Assembly (NCBI GenBank): GCA_006384855.1
Contig: VCJN01000181.1
Coordinates: 62,001-126,000 of the forward strand
Direction of reading: 5' to 3'
DNA length: 64,000 nucleotides
Origin: Tetraselmis striata
Lineage: Eukaryota > Chlorophyta > Chlorodendrophyceae > Chlorodendrales > Chlorodendraceae
The position numbers and the translations under genes are program-made. Positions 44,430-55,311 of the stretch are shown here, in pieces. Position 1 is the stretch's first letter. Each line of letters begins with the position of its first letter. Below the pieces are notes generated by a model. That model made no database searches. It worked only from the letters and a program-made list of their open reading frames with translations, and was not told the origin of the DNA.

Positions 44430-47103
44430 ATGCCCGACGTTGACCCACCTGAACCACCGCAGCCCGCGGCTGGAAGCCATGGATCAGAGTCTTGGTCAGC
44501 GCGGTCAAGGGGCGGCTGTTTCACAGCTCGCAGGCGGGTGGTGGAGCGGCAGGCTCGGGCCGAGAAGCAAGCCGCGGGAGATGCCGCAGCGCAAGCGGCA
44601 GCTACTGCTGCTCGTCCGCGCCGAGCAGGCGCAGACGTGCCCTCACTCCGAGCACAAGTTCAGCAGCTTACAAAGCGCTCGGGGACGTTGGCAAAGAATG
44701 TAGCTGACTTACAAGGACAACTTGAGGCGGAGCGCTCGCGGTCGCGAGCCAAGGAAACGGTGGTGAAGCAACTCCGTGCCGAGGCGATCGCAGCGGAGGC
44801 CAAATATACAGCGAAGCTCGCTAAGGTCATCACGCAGCGCGACTCGGCGAAAGCCGCCACGCGGCGGGCTAAAGCAAAGCTCGAGGCAAGCCAATCGGGT
44901 TCGGCCAGGGCTCGGTCGTGTGTTATGAAAGCCATGAGGGAGCGGAAGTTGCGCCGGGCTTTCGGAACCTTGCGCCAAGACTTGAAGCGGATCTCGGCCC
45001 CACCAGTGAGCGAGGCCGAGGCGTATCGCGGCTTCAAACGCCGCGAGGTCAAGAGGCTAACCGACTATCTTGAGGCGCGCTACGAGGGGGGCGTGAAAGG
45101 GGACACAGTCGTGCAACTCGTCGACTGTTTCTGTAATGAGTGTCCCGAAATTCTTGATGCCGTTTGCCAGCAGCGCGGGTTGTATAGCACTGTGGAGCAG
45201 CATGTCGTCGCCGCGATCCGCGAGCACTGGACCGTGGCGCGCGCGTCGTACATCCGTGTAACCTCCAAGCTCACGTGGCGCCGCTACCAATACCTCATCC
45301 ATGCCTTGTCTAAGCGTTGGGTCGAGGATAAGGGCGAGCATGAGGTGTTGCTGCTGCCCTATGGCACACCAATGTGTCTGTTGCCAAGCAAGAACGAGGT
45401 GTGGGACTGGGAGGACCGAGTGGCAAAGCTAGCCGGGCTTGAAATTTCCGAGGACGGCAAGCGAGCCATCATCGACGTGATGCAGGCGTTGCGCACTCGG
45501 CTGGCCCAGTTCCCGAAAGATCAGTTGCCCGAGAGCAGAGAGATCGTGATCCAGTTTTGCGGTGAGCTGCCATCGTCAGTGTTACGAATGATGTGAATTG
45601 TTTTCATAATATGACATGCCATCACTGATGAAATTGTTTGTGCCTACAGCTGATGGCAGTACAGCCTTCAAGCTCGGCCATCAAGGGGCTGTGCTTGCCA
45701 TCTTGAAGCCATTGCTGAGAAGGGTGGACGAAGAAGGTTATGTGATGGAAGGATGGGGTGTGGACAGCATTCACAATGCTGTGAAGATCATGCTGTACGA
45801 GGGGCAAGACAAGTACGAGCAGTTCATCACACAGATGGAGGCTATCAAGGATCAACTCATGGAGCTCTGCGACGGTTCAGGGATGAAGCTGCATGACGAG
45901 ATCTACACCTTCAAGATGGTGCTGGGAGGCGACATGGCGTGGCAATCGGGGATCTACGGGCATGCTGGAGCAGCTTCTACATTTTTCTGCTTCGTGTGTG
46001 ACATGCCTAAGCACTACACGCACCTCACGCAGAGTGACTACGAGCGGAAGGGCATGAGCATGCCGATGATCAAGAGCGCGCAGTCTGCAGCCATGCTAGC
46101 GCATGCAATGGGACAGGAGTACGGACTGACGGAGCCCTACCCGTGCCCAGGATGCGGTGAGACTGTGCACTTCCATGGTGACTTACCCCCCGCCGACACT
46201 CCGGCGGCGAGGCAGAATTATCAGCATGCCCACTTCGGCCAGCGCCACATGTGCCCACCTGGCTTCATGATGATAGAGCCGGAGGACATGATCGGTGACA
46301 CCATGCACGCGGGCATCCAAATCTGCCCGCATGTGGTGTGGCATACTGTCCACAAGCGGTGCAAGACCAAGGAGGAAGCGGAAGCTATAATGGATGCCAT
46401 GCAGCTTATCGGACTTCCGGGGCGGGAGGTGAAGGTGAAGACTGGAAAGGGTAAGGCAATCACCAAGGCCGACCTACCTGCGCTGAGTGGTCCGGAGGTG
46501 AAGAAGATGGTGGATGGCCATGAGGTGGTGCTCGACGCCATCATCTCCCGCTCCGATCCCATCAGGCCCAATTTGAAGAAGGTGTGGGACTGCTACATTG
46601 CCATGACAACAGCATGGAAGGTGGACCCAGGTGATGACCTAGAGGCCCGCAGGCGGGCAGCACGGGCACTGCGGGACGCCGTGGAGCTCTTCTTTGCCGC
46701 CTTCCTAGACATTGCCACAGCAGAGGACATCACGCCGTACATGCACCACGTGGCATGGCACTTTCCGATGTGGATGGAGCGGCACGGCTGTATCGACCAC
46801 TACAGCGCACAATGCATGGAGCACAGCAATCGGGAGATCAAGCATGGCTTCCGTCAAGGGAGCAACCATCAGCCGCAGCGCATGTTGAGGAGTGGCAAGA
46901 TGACGCTATCCAGGACAGGCCAAGTGCTAAAGCGCAGCACGCTAATGGCCCATCACCGAGACATGCATGGCCCCCCTAAGCGTTCCCAACCCCACATGCC
47001 AAAGGAGAAGGCGGACAAGGTGAAGAAGGAGATGGCTGCAAAGGCATCCAAGCGCAAGAGCGTGATGGCAGAGCGGGCCGACAAGCACAAGAAGCAGAAG
47101 TAA
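44430..47103 (+). CDS. CMC/RAG1-like DDE transposase of CMC-2 (2 exons, 861 aa)
   Basis: Exon 1 is 44430-45561 and exon 2 is 45650-47103. The donor GCG|GTGAGC and acceptor CTACAG create ADGS across the junction. I chose the ATG at 44430; an in-frame ATG at 44259 would add 57 unlikely residues. Residues ~60-220 are Ala/Arg/Lys-rich, predicted coiled coil. Candidate catalytic residues are D379 (ADGSTAFKLGHQG), D472 (LGGDMAWQSG) and E768 (QCMEHSN). A CX2C pair, C491/C494 (FCFVCD), and His pair H743-744/H748 (YMHHVAWH) lie where RAG1, Transib and CACTA-group transposases have their zinc site. The order D, D, CX2C, HX3-4H, E and the lysine-rich tail match that group. No stop or frameshift is visible, so it may be active. 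Family placement is inference from motifs. Confidence 0.8.
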
Positions 47104-47342
47104 ATATATATAGTTACAGCTATCTAGTGAGCAGCCTTCCCCTTTTGAGATCTGCCATACACCACGTTGTAACGGCGAGGGCGGGTACTTGGACCAGCAG
47201 TACCCGCCGCTGCCTCCGGCTCCGCCGCTTCCTGCTCTACCAACCGTGCTGCCTCCGCCGCTCGCCGTGCCATCTTTTGCTCGTAATGCTGCCGCACGGC
47301 TGGGAAGTGTGCCGCATCCCAGCTGTCTATACTAGTGAAGCT
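47104..47342. terminator. Intergenic tail-to-tail region of CMC-2
   Basis: 239 bp between two stop codons. AT-rich AAATATATATAG directly follows the transposase stop, a plausible 3'-end signal. No typical AATAAA was seen. Confidence 0.3.
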
Positions 47343-48428
47343 CTATGCGCTGCACGGCGACGGCATGTCCCGCTCCTCTGTGTCGCTGTCTGACCTAGCA
47401 CTCTCAAGCTCCATGCGTTGCTGCCGCTGCTCAGCGCGCAAACGCGCAGCTCGCGCTCGCAGCTCGCGCTGCTCCTGAGGGCGCACTGCCCAGAGGGCAC
47501 GGCGCTCTAGTCTATCCGCCTCACTTTCCCCTGGAGGGCCTTCCCACCGAAATACCGACCCCCCTATCTGCCTAGGGGGTGGTGGTGGAATGGGCGCGTT
47601 GCAATCCCAATCAAGAATAGTCTGCAGCGCGTCGCTATCATCGGTTGCGCCGACCAGATGCATAAAGTGCGACCTCACTATAACTTGCAGCTCGCGCATG
47701 GCATATGCTTCGGGGTCAGCATAAGGGGGCAAGTGGGGCCATGCCTTTGGGTTTCTGGTGCTGGTGGGGTAGCCGGTCGGGAGCTGCAAGTCTGCGCCCT
47801 TCTTCGCAGCCACGACACCGGTGTGGAACAGCACGGTCCCCGCCCGCTCAAGTAGCGTGCTGCCGGAGTAGGGATATGGCGTCTCCGTCATCTCCAAGGC
47901 AAGCGGATACAAGACAGAGACCATGTCGCCGCGGTCCGTCATTCGCACTCCGCCATGGGCGCCCCGCCTAGCGTGCTGCTCGCGGCGCGCCTTATGCCGA
48001 GCTGCTTGCATGGCACTTCGATGCTGCCTCGGCTTTAGCGGATCGCCATGCTTCTCGTGCAAGAAGAGGACCGACGCGACGCCCTCTGACGTATACGTGA
48101 TGTATCTCACCACGCGCTTCCCCTTGCGGTCGGTCGTGTCCTTGACCAAGTGCCACAATTCTGGTCGAGACTGGCAGAACGCAACTAATAGGTCGGCGGG
48201 AATGTTCTTGAAGCTGGCCGTCGCAAACTTGCGGCCGCCCTGCGTGTGTTGGCTGTTGCAGCGTTCGTAGAGCGCCTCAGTGACCGCCGCGACCAGCACC
48301 CCCTCCTCCACGAGTGCTAGGGCTCCCAAGGCGGTAGAGCGGGCGCAATTCCGGCATACGTCGGTGGCGGCGGGCTGGTTGGCCGCGATGGCCAAAATGC
48401 AGCGACCGCAGTTCTCGCGCCGTGCCAT
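47343..48428 (-). CDS. Zinc-ribbon companion protein of CMC-2 (361 aa)
   Basis: A single intact ORF from the ATG at 48426-48428 to a stop at 47343. The N-terminus MARRENCGRC...CRNC has CX2C-X14-CX2C (C7, C10, C25, C28), a likely zinc ribbon. Next are a basic segment (HRSAMQAARHKARREQHARR), a central region YSGSTLLERAGTVLFHTG, the conserved QLPTGYP...NPKAWPHL...EAYAMREL block shared with CMC-1, a Pro run, and an Arg/Glu-rich predicted coiled coil at 310-345. No known family is recognised. Its retention with a diverged partner in CMC-1 implies a role in transposition, perhaps as DNA-binding subunit, comparable in arrangement only to TNPA of CACTA elements. Confidence 0.75.
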   Translation of the reverse strand: MARRENCGRCILAIAANQPAATDVCRNCARSTALGALALVEEGVLVAAVTEALYERCNSQHTQGGRKFATASFKNIPADLLVAFCQSRPELWHLVKDTTDRKGKRVVRYITYTSEGVASVLFLHEKHGDPLKPRQHRSAMQAARHKARREQHARRGAHGGVRMTDRGDMVSVLYPLALEMTETPYPYSGSTLLERAGTVLFHTGVVAAKKGADLQLPTGYPTSTRNPKAWPHLPPYADPEAYAMRELQVIVRSHFMHLVGATDDSDALQTILDWDCNAPIPPPPPRQIGGSVFRWEGPPGESEADRLERRALWAVRPQEQRELRARAARLRAEQRQQRMELESARSDSDTEERDMPSPCSA

Positions 48429-49336
48429 ACCGTTGCGCTGCTGCGTCGGCGCAACGCGGATTTCAGCCTATACCCACTTGTTTTAATGGACACAACGCCA
48501 AGGGTTGAGGGTGGAACTCAAAAATCCGCCCCGGTCACGACCTTAGGTAGCCCCCTCACTAGCTCTCTTGGGCGTGTGTCGGGCGGGCGGGCTGCCGACA
48601 TCTCTCCGATTCGGCTCTAGGTGGGTGGGACAGGGGCGAGCAAATGCGGCGGAATGGGGCGCATCCGTACCTCGCCGTGGCGGACGCGCTGTCAATGTTG
48701 ACAACTATGCCTACTAACTGCCCGGCTGCCGCGCGTACAGTCTGCCAAGACTTTAGGTCCAAGGCTGTGGGGGTCGGGATGTGCAATGGCTGCGGTCACG
48801 AGTGGCAAGCGCGAGCTGACGTGACCTTGGTGGCTGAGCGAGTGAGTGATGTGCAGGGCGCGTCGGCACGCGGCTTGCATAACGATTACTCGTACAAAAA
48901 TAGCGCGCCCGAAATATCCCGGTACCGGAACGCCGTGCATTGTGTCGCCACGGAGCTTGTGACACGTTTAGGTACAGTGTGGCGAAATTGCCACACGATT
49001 ACGGGTTGCCGCGCGAGGCGCGATGGGGGTGCAATGTACTATGGGTGTGGCACATGCTACTGATAGCAATTATGGAACGCGATGCAGTTACCCAAAGTGC
49101 CCCAAATCTCACCGGATAACGTTTGGATGGCGCTTGCCAATGATAATAAGCCAAATGGCGAAGGTTCCGGCGGTCGGAGCACCGCGGATAGCACCGTACT
49201 CGCTCGTACCATCACACGTCGCCACATCGGGGGCACATACCAGTAGACCACACACACCAACCGAACCTATCCTCACTTCACGCTCACTCAGGCACCACTA
49301 CCCGCCATCCTCCTCTCGTCACTCTTCGTCAATTAT

Positions 49337-49995
49337 ATGGAGGGCGACCAGTCTGCCGCGATGCAGGGCGCAGCGCCGATGGCGGATGAGGCGATGGCGG
49401 AGGACAACACCGCCGCCGCCGCCGCCGCGGCTTGCACTGCCGCCAACATCTCAGCAAGAGTGACACCGACACCACTTGGGACGCAAGCCGGCGATATTCT
49501 CATCGACGACGACGAAGATGACCCCCTCTTAGGCATGAGCTCCACCGACTGACCCACCATGGCTATCAGCAAAGCCGCCGCCGGCTGCTAGCAAAGCTAC
49601 CCAAGAAGGTGGCGCCAACAACTTTGCAGAGGGCTGGCGCTGCCTTGGAGATTGCACCGAAGGCAGAAGAAAAGAAGGAGCAGCAAGTAAACAAGGCAGA
49701 GGAGGTGGCGAACGCCATGTGCCGCAAGACAGAGTTAGCCGAAGCCGTGGTTGAAGCTGAGCTAAGTGTGCTAGGTGCCCACGTCAAGGTTGCGGACGCT
49801 GAGATCGCCGCAGGGCAAGATTCAAGTGCGCGCGAGCGCCAAGATGCGCGTGACGAAATGAGCGTTGTTGATAGCAACGACAGCGAGGAACGCGAGGAGG
49901 AGATAGAGGAGGAGGAAAAGGAGGATGGGGAACAAGGCGAGGACGAGCTGAACCATGCCTACATAGATGAGGACGACGAGTGGCTGAACTGGTAG
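49337..49995 (+). pseudogene. YR-c N-terminal ORFs
   Basis: MEGDQSAAMQGAAP... (49337-49552) and, in another frame, the Ala/Glu/Lys-rich acidic segment (about 49609-49995, ending DDEWLNW). The donor-like site preserved at 40860 is changed here to CAGCAAAGC, so the exon join is probably lost. Confidence 0.5.
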
Positions 49996-50158
49996 CAAGT
50001 AGGTGCTACGAATTTGTAGGGTTCAGCCCCCCCCCCCCCCCCCCCCCCCCCCCGCCGGCCCGAGATCCCGCCCTTGTCCGCCTTCATCACCCACTCATCA
50101 AGCGTCCCCCAGCCCAGCATACGGACTCGCGGACTCGGAACCGGATGGGTGTGTGTGT

Positions 50159-50437
50159 GGGGGGGGGGGGGGGGGGAGTACCAAGGCGGATAGAGCGGCG
50201 AGCACAGCAAAGAGGGCGGGCTCATCGGAGATGTCGAAAGTGTTGAAAGATAGGGCCGCCCGGGTTACTGCACCCCTGTCCTGACCCACACGGCTAGCCA
50301 ATAGGCATGCAGCCCTTACACGAGCACCATTGACCCACACCTAGGGCAGCTTTAGGGCTTGGATCGGTGGGGTTTGTGCCATTGCAACTGCTTCCTGGGT
50401 CCTGTGGCAGGGCAGGTGGTGACAGGAAGCCAAAAAT
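50159..50437 (+). other. YR-c middle region
   Basis: After a G run (50159-50176) a short frame reads ADRAASTAKRAGSSEMSKVLKD and stops at 50283. The rest (50284-50437) shows a competing frame, but the recombinase frame has an upstream TGA at about 50421, so the part holding the first catalytic Arg is not identified. Confidence 0.35.
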
Positions 50438-50824
50438 GTGTTGAAGATAAGGCCGTTTCTCGCTACAGGGTATTACAATATAATTACGAAGTCGTGCGGG
50501 AATGTAGTGGCCGGCACTTACTGGAGCTCACACATCCTCCGCAAAGGAGCAGCATCTGCCGCTAACGCCATCGGAACTACAGTGTCCCACATTCGCTACC
50601 AAGGCGGTTGGGGCACTACCTCCGACGTCGTTCTGGTCTACATCGACCCCAACGTCCTACCTTCGCCTGACGCGTGGTTCTTCTTCGGTCACATCGCGCC
50701 CCGCCCTCCGCCACGTCCTAGTCCAACAAGACTCCGCAGCGGTGGCCTTCCCGGTGCCCCCTTCATGACCTGGCGCTACCCTTTCTCCGTCAATCCACCT
50801 CTCTCTGCGTTCGCTCATCACTGA
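50438..50824 (+). CDS. Tyrosine recombinase C-terminal catalytic segment (partial)
   Basis: The open frame reads KIRPFLATGYYN, then SSHILRKGAASAAN with the HxxR box (H32, R35 from the codon at 50438), QGGWGTTSD with W58, and VLVYID with Y68. Spacing of 23 residues from R to W and 10 to Y is right for box II of tyrosine recombinases of the DIRS/Crypton type. A Pro-rich tail follows to the stop at 50822-50824. The box-I Arg and the catalytic Lys are not visible upstream, so the domain is incomplete or split by introns I cannot place. It is the only one of three copies not interrupted. It would cleave and rejoin DNA through Tyr. Confidence 0.6.
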   Translation: MLKIRPFLATGYYNIITKSCGNVVAGTYWSSHILRKGAASAANAIGTTVSHIRYQGGWGTTSDVVLVYIDPNVLPSPDAWFFFGHIAPRPPPRPSPTRLRSGGLPGAPFMTWRYPFSVNPPLSAFAHH

Positions 50825-53225
50825 CAAAACCAGACTCACCCGGTTAATGTTCTAAGCTGGTTTATGGACTTTCCTCCATTCCCTAACCGCTTTTCCGGCT
50901 ACCGTGCTGCTCAGTGGTACGGGATAATAGCAACCTGTCGTTGCGCGCTTTTTGGGTGCAGTACCTGGTACTAGTAGACACAAAAGCAGCCATAACAGCT
51001 GAGCATGTCATCTTCCAGTTTCGCTGCGTTACACGCAGCGCCCCCCTGACTCCGTATTCCCTCCACGCTTTCACTTAACTTTCCTGCCAATTTCGGCTCT
51101 TTTCGTGTAAAATAATCCTGCGCGACCTTTTTGGCATAACCGGACTCAACTTTGAAATACATACCTGTATTCAATCATGCTCAGCACGAACGACATGGAT
51201 TGCAGTAGTAGTGATTGCAGCTGTTGGAATCCTTATGTTGCGGTGATCCTCTTGCTTGTGTTTTGTGTTCCTTCTAGCACATGCAATTTATGTACATAGA
51301 TTGCAGCAGTCCACGCGCGCGCTCATTCTTGCGCGCCACAAGCCGTTTTGTATGAAGTAGCAGTAATAGTCGCTACAGAATGAGGAAAATAACGGTAACG
51401 CGTTTCATGCGGTGTACCCTGTCTAGCACAAGACTGAATGTACATGTGGCAATGAATTTATGTGCCACGTACGTTCATGCGGTTATGTAGTGTATGAAGC
51501 CCTATGTCTAAATGCACCCTTTCATGCATTGATAGGGCTTTTCGCGCACATGTATGTGCTACTTTATACAATAGATATTAAGAAATAACATACAGTACAA
51601 TGCAAAGATGATGATAGTACATACCTGAAATACATACACAAAATCGGCTGTACAAATCAGTACAATTAACGGTTTACAAATCAGTAAAAATCAGTACCTG
51701 CAAAATGATGATACATACACCAGGTACAGGTACTGCGTAGCGTTGGCGCTACTGCTACAGAGTAGACGTAGTCTGGCGTCATGCCCCGATTTGCCCAGTT
51801 GGTGATGATGCTTGCAGATAAAGTAGAAAACATCAGTAAAAAGATCCATTATACTGTACATGGGTACACAGCAGGTGATATATAATTGCACTCATCCTGA
51901 TGCACAAACATCACGATACGAGTAGCGACCTACACATACAGAGCATTGGATGGCGGTAAGGTTTAATGCGCGCATGCACAATTTCATGATGGTGAACAGA
52001 ATCATCTGCCAAGAGTGCCAGGCTTGTTAAGACCCAATTGGGCGCAAAAAGTGGCTAGATGGGTGGAAGGGAGGGAATCCGTACGCGGCGGCCCGGATGC
52101 TCGTTGCCGGCGTTTAGACTGACTTCGCCGGCAAAGTTGAAGCCTTGACTAGCTTGCTCAGGCACTGCGCCAAGCAAAAATCCAAAGTTGACGGAAAGTT
52201 GATAACATATGGCGATCGGCAAATGAGAATAAATCGGACGGATCTGAACAAACATCATGCACGTATGACTTGCAGATTGCAATAGAAAACAATTCATGTT
52301 GTGTATCGTCATGCTACTCCTTTCTGTTCATATTCTCTATTCATATGGCACACAGTAGTATGAAAAGAACATGACTTGCACATCATGTTATATGTTATAT
52401 GTGACATTTATGCCCGGCCCTTCGTGCAGCTCATCACCATTTGCCCAGAAATTTCGATGTACAACCATGCAGCAAGTGTGTATACATATATGTGAAGATG
52501 GTGTTCATGTTCGATGAGAGAAGAAGAAAAACCTCCATGCCTCTCCGGGGCCCGGACTGGCTTAGGACGCCCCGCGGCCGAGAAGTATCTTCACATGCAA
52601 TGCGTCGGAGCATACCTCGCGTGCCTCAATGCTGCCACATATATTCTCTCGGAAGCCTTCGTCGACGGCATGAGACACGTTTGTGGGCGCCACTCGCGAG
52701 ATCGACCGCATGCACCGCTTCCGCGCCTCGCTTGGATTTGCAAGTCAAGGGAGGCCGAGCTCTACGAGCAGGACCGCTATGTCTTGGAGGTCATCCACTA
52801 GGCTCCCAGCATGTCTCGTAATTATATTGTGATACCATGTATTAATCTTGTAATCTTACCAGTAGTATGACACTTGTATGTTGCCATTCCGTGACGTACT
52901 CGTAATAAACTGCATCAGGCGCATATCACACGTCTTCGCGACGCTGCATCCAACGCGGACTATTTTTACATCTGCCCCTTGAAGCCCGAGCGACAATCTC
53001 GATACGCTCTGGCCTAATCCGCGATAGCGCGCGCGCGGCAGAGCCAATGAGCGGGCGCGCGGCAGTGGGCGGCGAGGCGCGCGGCAGTGAGCGGCACTTC
53101 CAACCGCGTGTGGACGGGCTGGGCTCGGCGGACCTCACTCACCTCGTGGCAGATTTACTACCGAATGGTAATCTTCAATATTTCAGAATTCAATACTTCA
53201 GATACTATTGATATCCCATAGCATA
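50825..53225. other. FY-3 3' non-coding region
   Basis: Uninterrupted counterpart of 24608-26884 plus 39915-40388, and therefore the empty-site reference for the MITE (51678) and GE-3 (52613). A 150-bp stretch at 52610-52800 reads ACLNAATYILSEAFVDGMRHVCGRHSRD and might be a small exon. Otherwise no gene is seen. Confidence 0.5.
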
Positions 53226-53757
53226 TATGGATCCCAAAGCGGCGCTACGGGCAGCAATTGTTTTGCACGGCATGCCAATTTTCACCCCAGTCAACTTCTC
53301 TTCCAATGTGCGTCCAGTGATGCGGCGTCAACGAGGTCAGGGTCTCTTTTTTTCCACTCCCACCCACGTGATTCCTCCCGCCTCCTCCGCCAAGAAGGAT
53401 GGTGACAACCGAAAGCGTTGCCTCCTCTCCCGGATCCAAAACATTCGATACCAGTGTCACCGAAGTACTCCGGTGTACTTGCCGAGTCGGCTATTTGTGC
53501 TACTGCGACTCCCGTGCTCATCTTTGCAAGGAGGTCGCGAAACGGAAGTTCACGTCGAGCAAGGATGAGGACAATGATGAGGTCGTGGCACCTGAGCCTC
53601 CTTAGGGTTTTTTGTCTTCTCGCCAAGCGCACCTCCCGGGGCAAGATCCGCACCTTGCTTGCGACAGCAACGAGCGAGTCCTCTCCCTGTTGCACCCGCA
53701 AGCGTATCCACAAGTTCTACACTCAGTGCGGAGAGGCTCTAGTTGATGCCGCCTTGG
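53226..53757 (+). pseudogene. Unknown gene, upstream part, interrupted by a Copia-type element
   Basis: MDPKAALRAAIVLHG... from the ATG at 53227; the frame changes several times. The last stretch before the insertion reads KRIHKFYTQCGEALVDAAL. Removing 53758-55306 and one CTTGG joins it to DRALIVYAGNQNRAFDD without a stop, so the insertion hit a coding exon. The product is not recognised. Confidence 0.35.
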
Positions 53758-53983
53758 TAAACGGCTCAACCGCGGAGGTGATGGTGAGTGGAAGTGCTGG
53801 GAGCATCTTACAGTGGGAGCAGCGAGCCGGGCTCGAGCTGCGGGGACTGTGGACAGGAAGAGAGTGAAAGCAGAGCCCCCGGCGGGCCGGGATACAGGCA
53901 GGCGCGCGCAAAGGCGCGCGGGACATGTGCCCGGCCGGTGCTACGGTATCGGCCCGTGCTAGGATATCGGGCAGATTCCAACA
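53758..53983 (-). repeat. 3' LTR of the Copia-type element
   Basis: 226 bp, nearly identical to 55081-55306; preceded on the minus strand by the polypurine tract (53984-53994). Confidence 0.9.
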
Positions 53984-55080
53984 GCCCCCCCTCAATTGTA
54001 CACGGGGGTCATCTCCGCTTGACCGCTGTGTGCAATTGGAACAATATTCGGAATCTGGCGCTAATACAGTATTGAATAGCAGCAGTAATTAATAGCGACT
54101 ACTCTATACATCCTTGATAGCTTCCGGGCAACGCGCTTCCGCATGCACTGCTCCATGCTATACTGTCGCCCCACTGTGGAGCTGGCGAGCCGGAGCTAGC
54201 TGGTGATGAGGCCGCGAGGACGTCATCCTCGTGCCCTGTGCGATGCCGGGCAGTGCACTCCGCAAGATGCTTATGGCAGCCTCTCCGCGAGCGGCGGGGC
54301 TGCTGAGCACGAGCTCCTGGTAGCCAACGCGCAGGCGGGGGAGCACGGGGCGGGCTGCTCGTAGCTGAGCTCCTGGCACCCAGTAGCAGTGCTGCCTCGC
54401 AGTTGCTAGCCCCATACGCGCGGTCGGCGAGTAGCCAGCACCACCACAATGGTCGTTCACTCCGTCGAAGGTGGCAGGCAGGACGTGATAGGCGGGACCT
54501 GGGTAGGCAGGCGCCTGGGCGGTTCGCGTTTGGTTCTCGCTGCGACGATCTTGGATGGCTGGTAAACGACGCGCTCCGCTGAAACGCTCCACTGTGTTAT
54601 CGCTGTCCGGGGTCCAAGGGTCCGCACAGCAGCTCCGCGACGGTCGTCCGGCGGTCCCTCCAGTAAGCAAAAGCCACCAGCGGGCTCGCAGGTCGTTTCG
54701 CCGTATGCCTCCGGTATTGCTAGTGGAACCACGACGTGTGACTGCATGGTTCGACGCAAGGTGTGTTTTCGAATTCTAAGTTTGAATCTAAAAGCTAAGT
54801 ACAGCAGTGGTTCGACAAAATCCCGGGGATTTGTCTGTTGAGCGCAGCCCCGGAGGCTGGCTCTCTCGGGCCGGTAGGCGGAACCCCGATACGGTGTCGG
54901 GAGGGTTGTGTACTGGCCCCGGAGGCTCAGCGTGCATCCCTCGCCCCTTGCGGGCTAGTTTTCGGCGCCCTTGTGGCAGCCGCCTCGGCCGTTATTCGAA
55001 CGACTCCGGACGCGCGCCGAACGCACGGACTTCTCACTGTACCCCGCTCGCGCCCACGTGACGTGTGAGGGCCCATACCC

Positions 55081-55306
55081 TAAACGGCTCAACCGCGGAG
55101 GTGATGGTGAGTGGAAGTGCCGGGAGCATCTTACAGTGGGAGCAGCGAGCCGGGCTCGAGCTGCGGGGACTGTGGACATGAAGAGAGTGAAAGCAGAGCC
55201 CCCGGCGGGCCGGGAGACAGGCAGGCGCGCGCAAAGGCGCGCGGGACATGTGCCCGGCCGGTGCTACGGTATCGGCCGGTGCTAGAATATCGGGCAGATT
55301 CCAACA
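55081..55306 (-). repeat. 5' LTR of the Copia-type element
   Basis: 226 bp. On the minus strand the next bases are GGGTATGGGCCCTC, in the position of a primer-binding site; partial resemblance to initiator-Met tRNA sites (GGTAT...) is weak. Confidence 0.9.
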
Positions 55307-55311
55307 CTTGG

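Larger units (their letters stand above)
44133..48937 (+). mobile_element. CMC-2: complete two-gene RAG1/CACTA-like transposon
   Basis: 4805 bp with inverted ends CACGGCGTTCC (11 bp perfect, then weakly similar) and a 2-bp duplication CA (44131-44132 and 48938-48939). The empty site in FY-1 at about 11250 reads GGTTGGCCGTTGTGTC, one base different from the reconstructed target. It contains an apparently intact two-exon transposase on the plus strand and an intact companion gene on the minus strand, 239 bp apart tail to tail. CAC ends and very short duplications fit the CACTA/Mirage/Chapaev group. The 44133-44429 and 48429-48937 flanks are non-coding and probably hold promoters. Confidence 0.9.
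41290..53090 (+). mobile_element. FY-3: fullest FY copy, interrupted by CMC-2
   Basis: Foldback half at about 41310-44132 and 48938-49245, recombinase half at 49245-53090. Removing CMC-2 leaves about 7 kb. The right half has none of the LTR, MITE or GE insertions of FY-2. Borders are estimated from where copies stop matching. Confidence 0.55.
53758..55306 (-). mobile_element. Small non-autonomous Copia-type LTR element (TRIM/LARD-like), 1549 bp
   Basis: Two direct repeats of 226 bp (53758-53983 and 55081-55306) and a 5-bp duplication CTTGG (53753-53757 and 55307-55311). Read on the minus strand, each LTR begins TGTTGGAATCTGCC and the internal region ends with the purine tract TTGAGGGGGGC directly before the 3' LTR, the classical end of Ty1/copia elements. 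The 1.1-kb interior has no gag or pol similarity, so movement would need proteins from another element. LTRs differ at only a handful of sites, so the insertion is relatively young. Confidence 0.9.
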
